Part shown: one piece after another, positions 63,946 to 64,000 of the stretch
Layout: the number at the start of each line of letters is the position of its first letter
Position numbering within the stretch: the first letter of the stretch is position 1
Assembly (NCBI GenBank): GCA_002633025.1
Contig: NMRB01001722.1
Location: 1-64,000, forward strand
DNA: 64,000 nucleotides
DNA from: Notospermus geniculatus
Lineage: Eukaryota; Nemertea; Pilidiophora; Heteronemertea; Lineidae
Direction of reading: 5' to 3'
Notes under the pieces: generated by a model
The model's input: the letters and a program-made list of their open reading frames with translations, nothing else
What the model was told of the DNA's origin: nothing
The model's database searches: none
Made by a program: the position numbers and the translations under genes

Positions 63946-64000
63946 TAATTTTTAAACCCTGGCCAAAATTTACGGGTTTTCTGTCTGCTGCCCCTTCAGT

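Overview
This window looks like repeat-rich nuclear DNA of a marine invertebrate animal. Genes carry spliceosomal introns with GT..AG ends, one exon encodes a rhodopsin-type receptor, and the mobile elements (Penelope-like retroelements, L1/Tx1-like LINE, Harbinger, TTAA-target elements, tRNA-derived SINEs) are typical of animals. The abundance of 'taggcctag' and 'tacatgtag' strings suggests an echinoderm, hemichordate or cephalochordate, but this is only an impression. Almost everything recognisable is mobile DNA; the only ordinary host gene seen is a receptor exon near the right end.

Layout. 1-1.7 kb: three tightly packed minus-strand ORFs of a virus-like cassette, one a frameshifted A32-type packaging ATPase. 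2.4-7.9 kb: a decayed LINE, broken up by several smaller insertions. 8-12 kb: nested foldback and terminal-inverted-repeat (TIR) elements. 12.95-19.5 kb: a complete 6.5-kb DNA transposon (here 'element 1') with about 59-bp TIRs and a perfect 5-bp target duplication. It carries a HIRAN-domain ORF, a zinc-ribbon transposase-like gene with a 915-bp intron, and, running antisense through that intron, a spliced gene for a MADS-box protein with a PHD-like finger. 21.8-30.0 kb: two nearly identical, intact Penelope-like elements in tandem, inside one 14-bp target duplication, each 3' end carrying a hammerhead-ribozyme-like fold. 30-38 kb: SINEs, short TIR elements, an assembly gap and tandem repeats. 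38-43.5 kb: a large minisatellite complex flanked by about 390-bp units that are direct on the left and inverted on the right. 46.4-53.05 kb: a second 6.65-kb TIR transposon ('element 2') with three minus-strand ORF blocks, the last a two-exon FEN1/XRN-type PIN nuclease. 53-62 kb: tandem repeats, a 5'-truncated Penelope copy, TTAA-target elements and a Harbinger element with a HARBI1-like fragment. 62-64 kb: the receptor exon and short repeats.

The most interesting content is the pair of 6.5-6.7-kb transposons. Both have TIRs starting CAG and target duplications of about 5 bp, and both encode a large protein with a comparable C-terminal pattern (D-A-x-x-E followed by K and an IR). They differ in accessory cargo: MADS-PHD plus HIRAN in one, a FEN-type nuclease in the other. 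I know of no described transposon group with this gene set, so they may represent a new superfamily; this rests on reading alone and no database search was possible.
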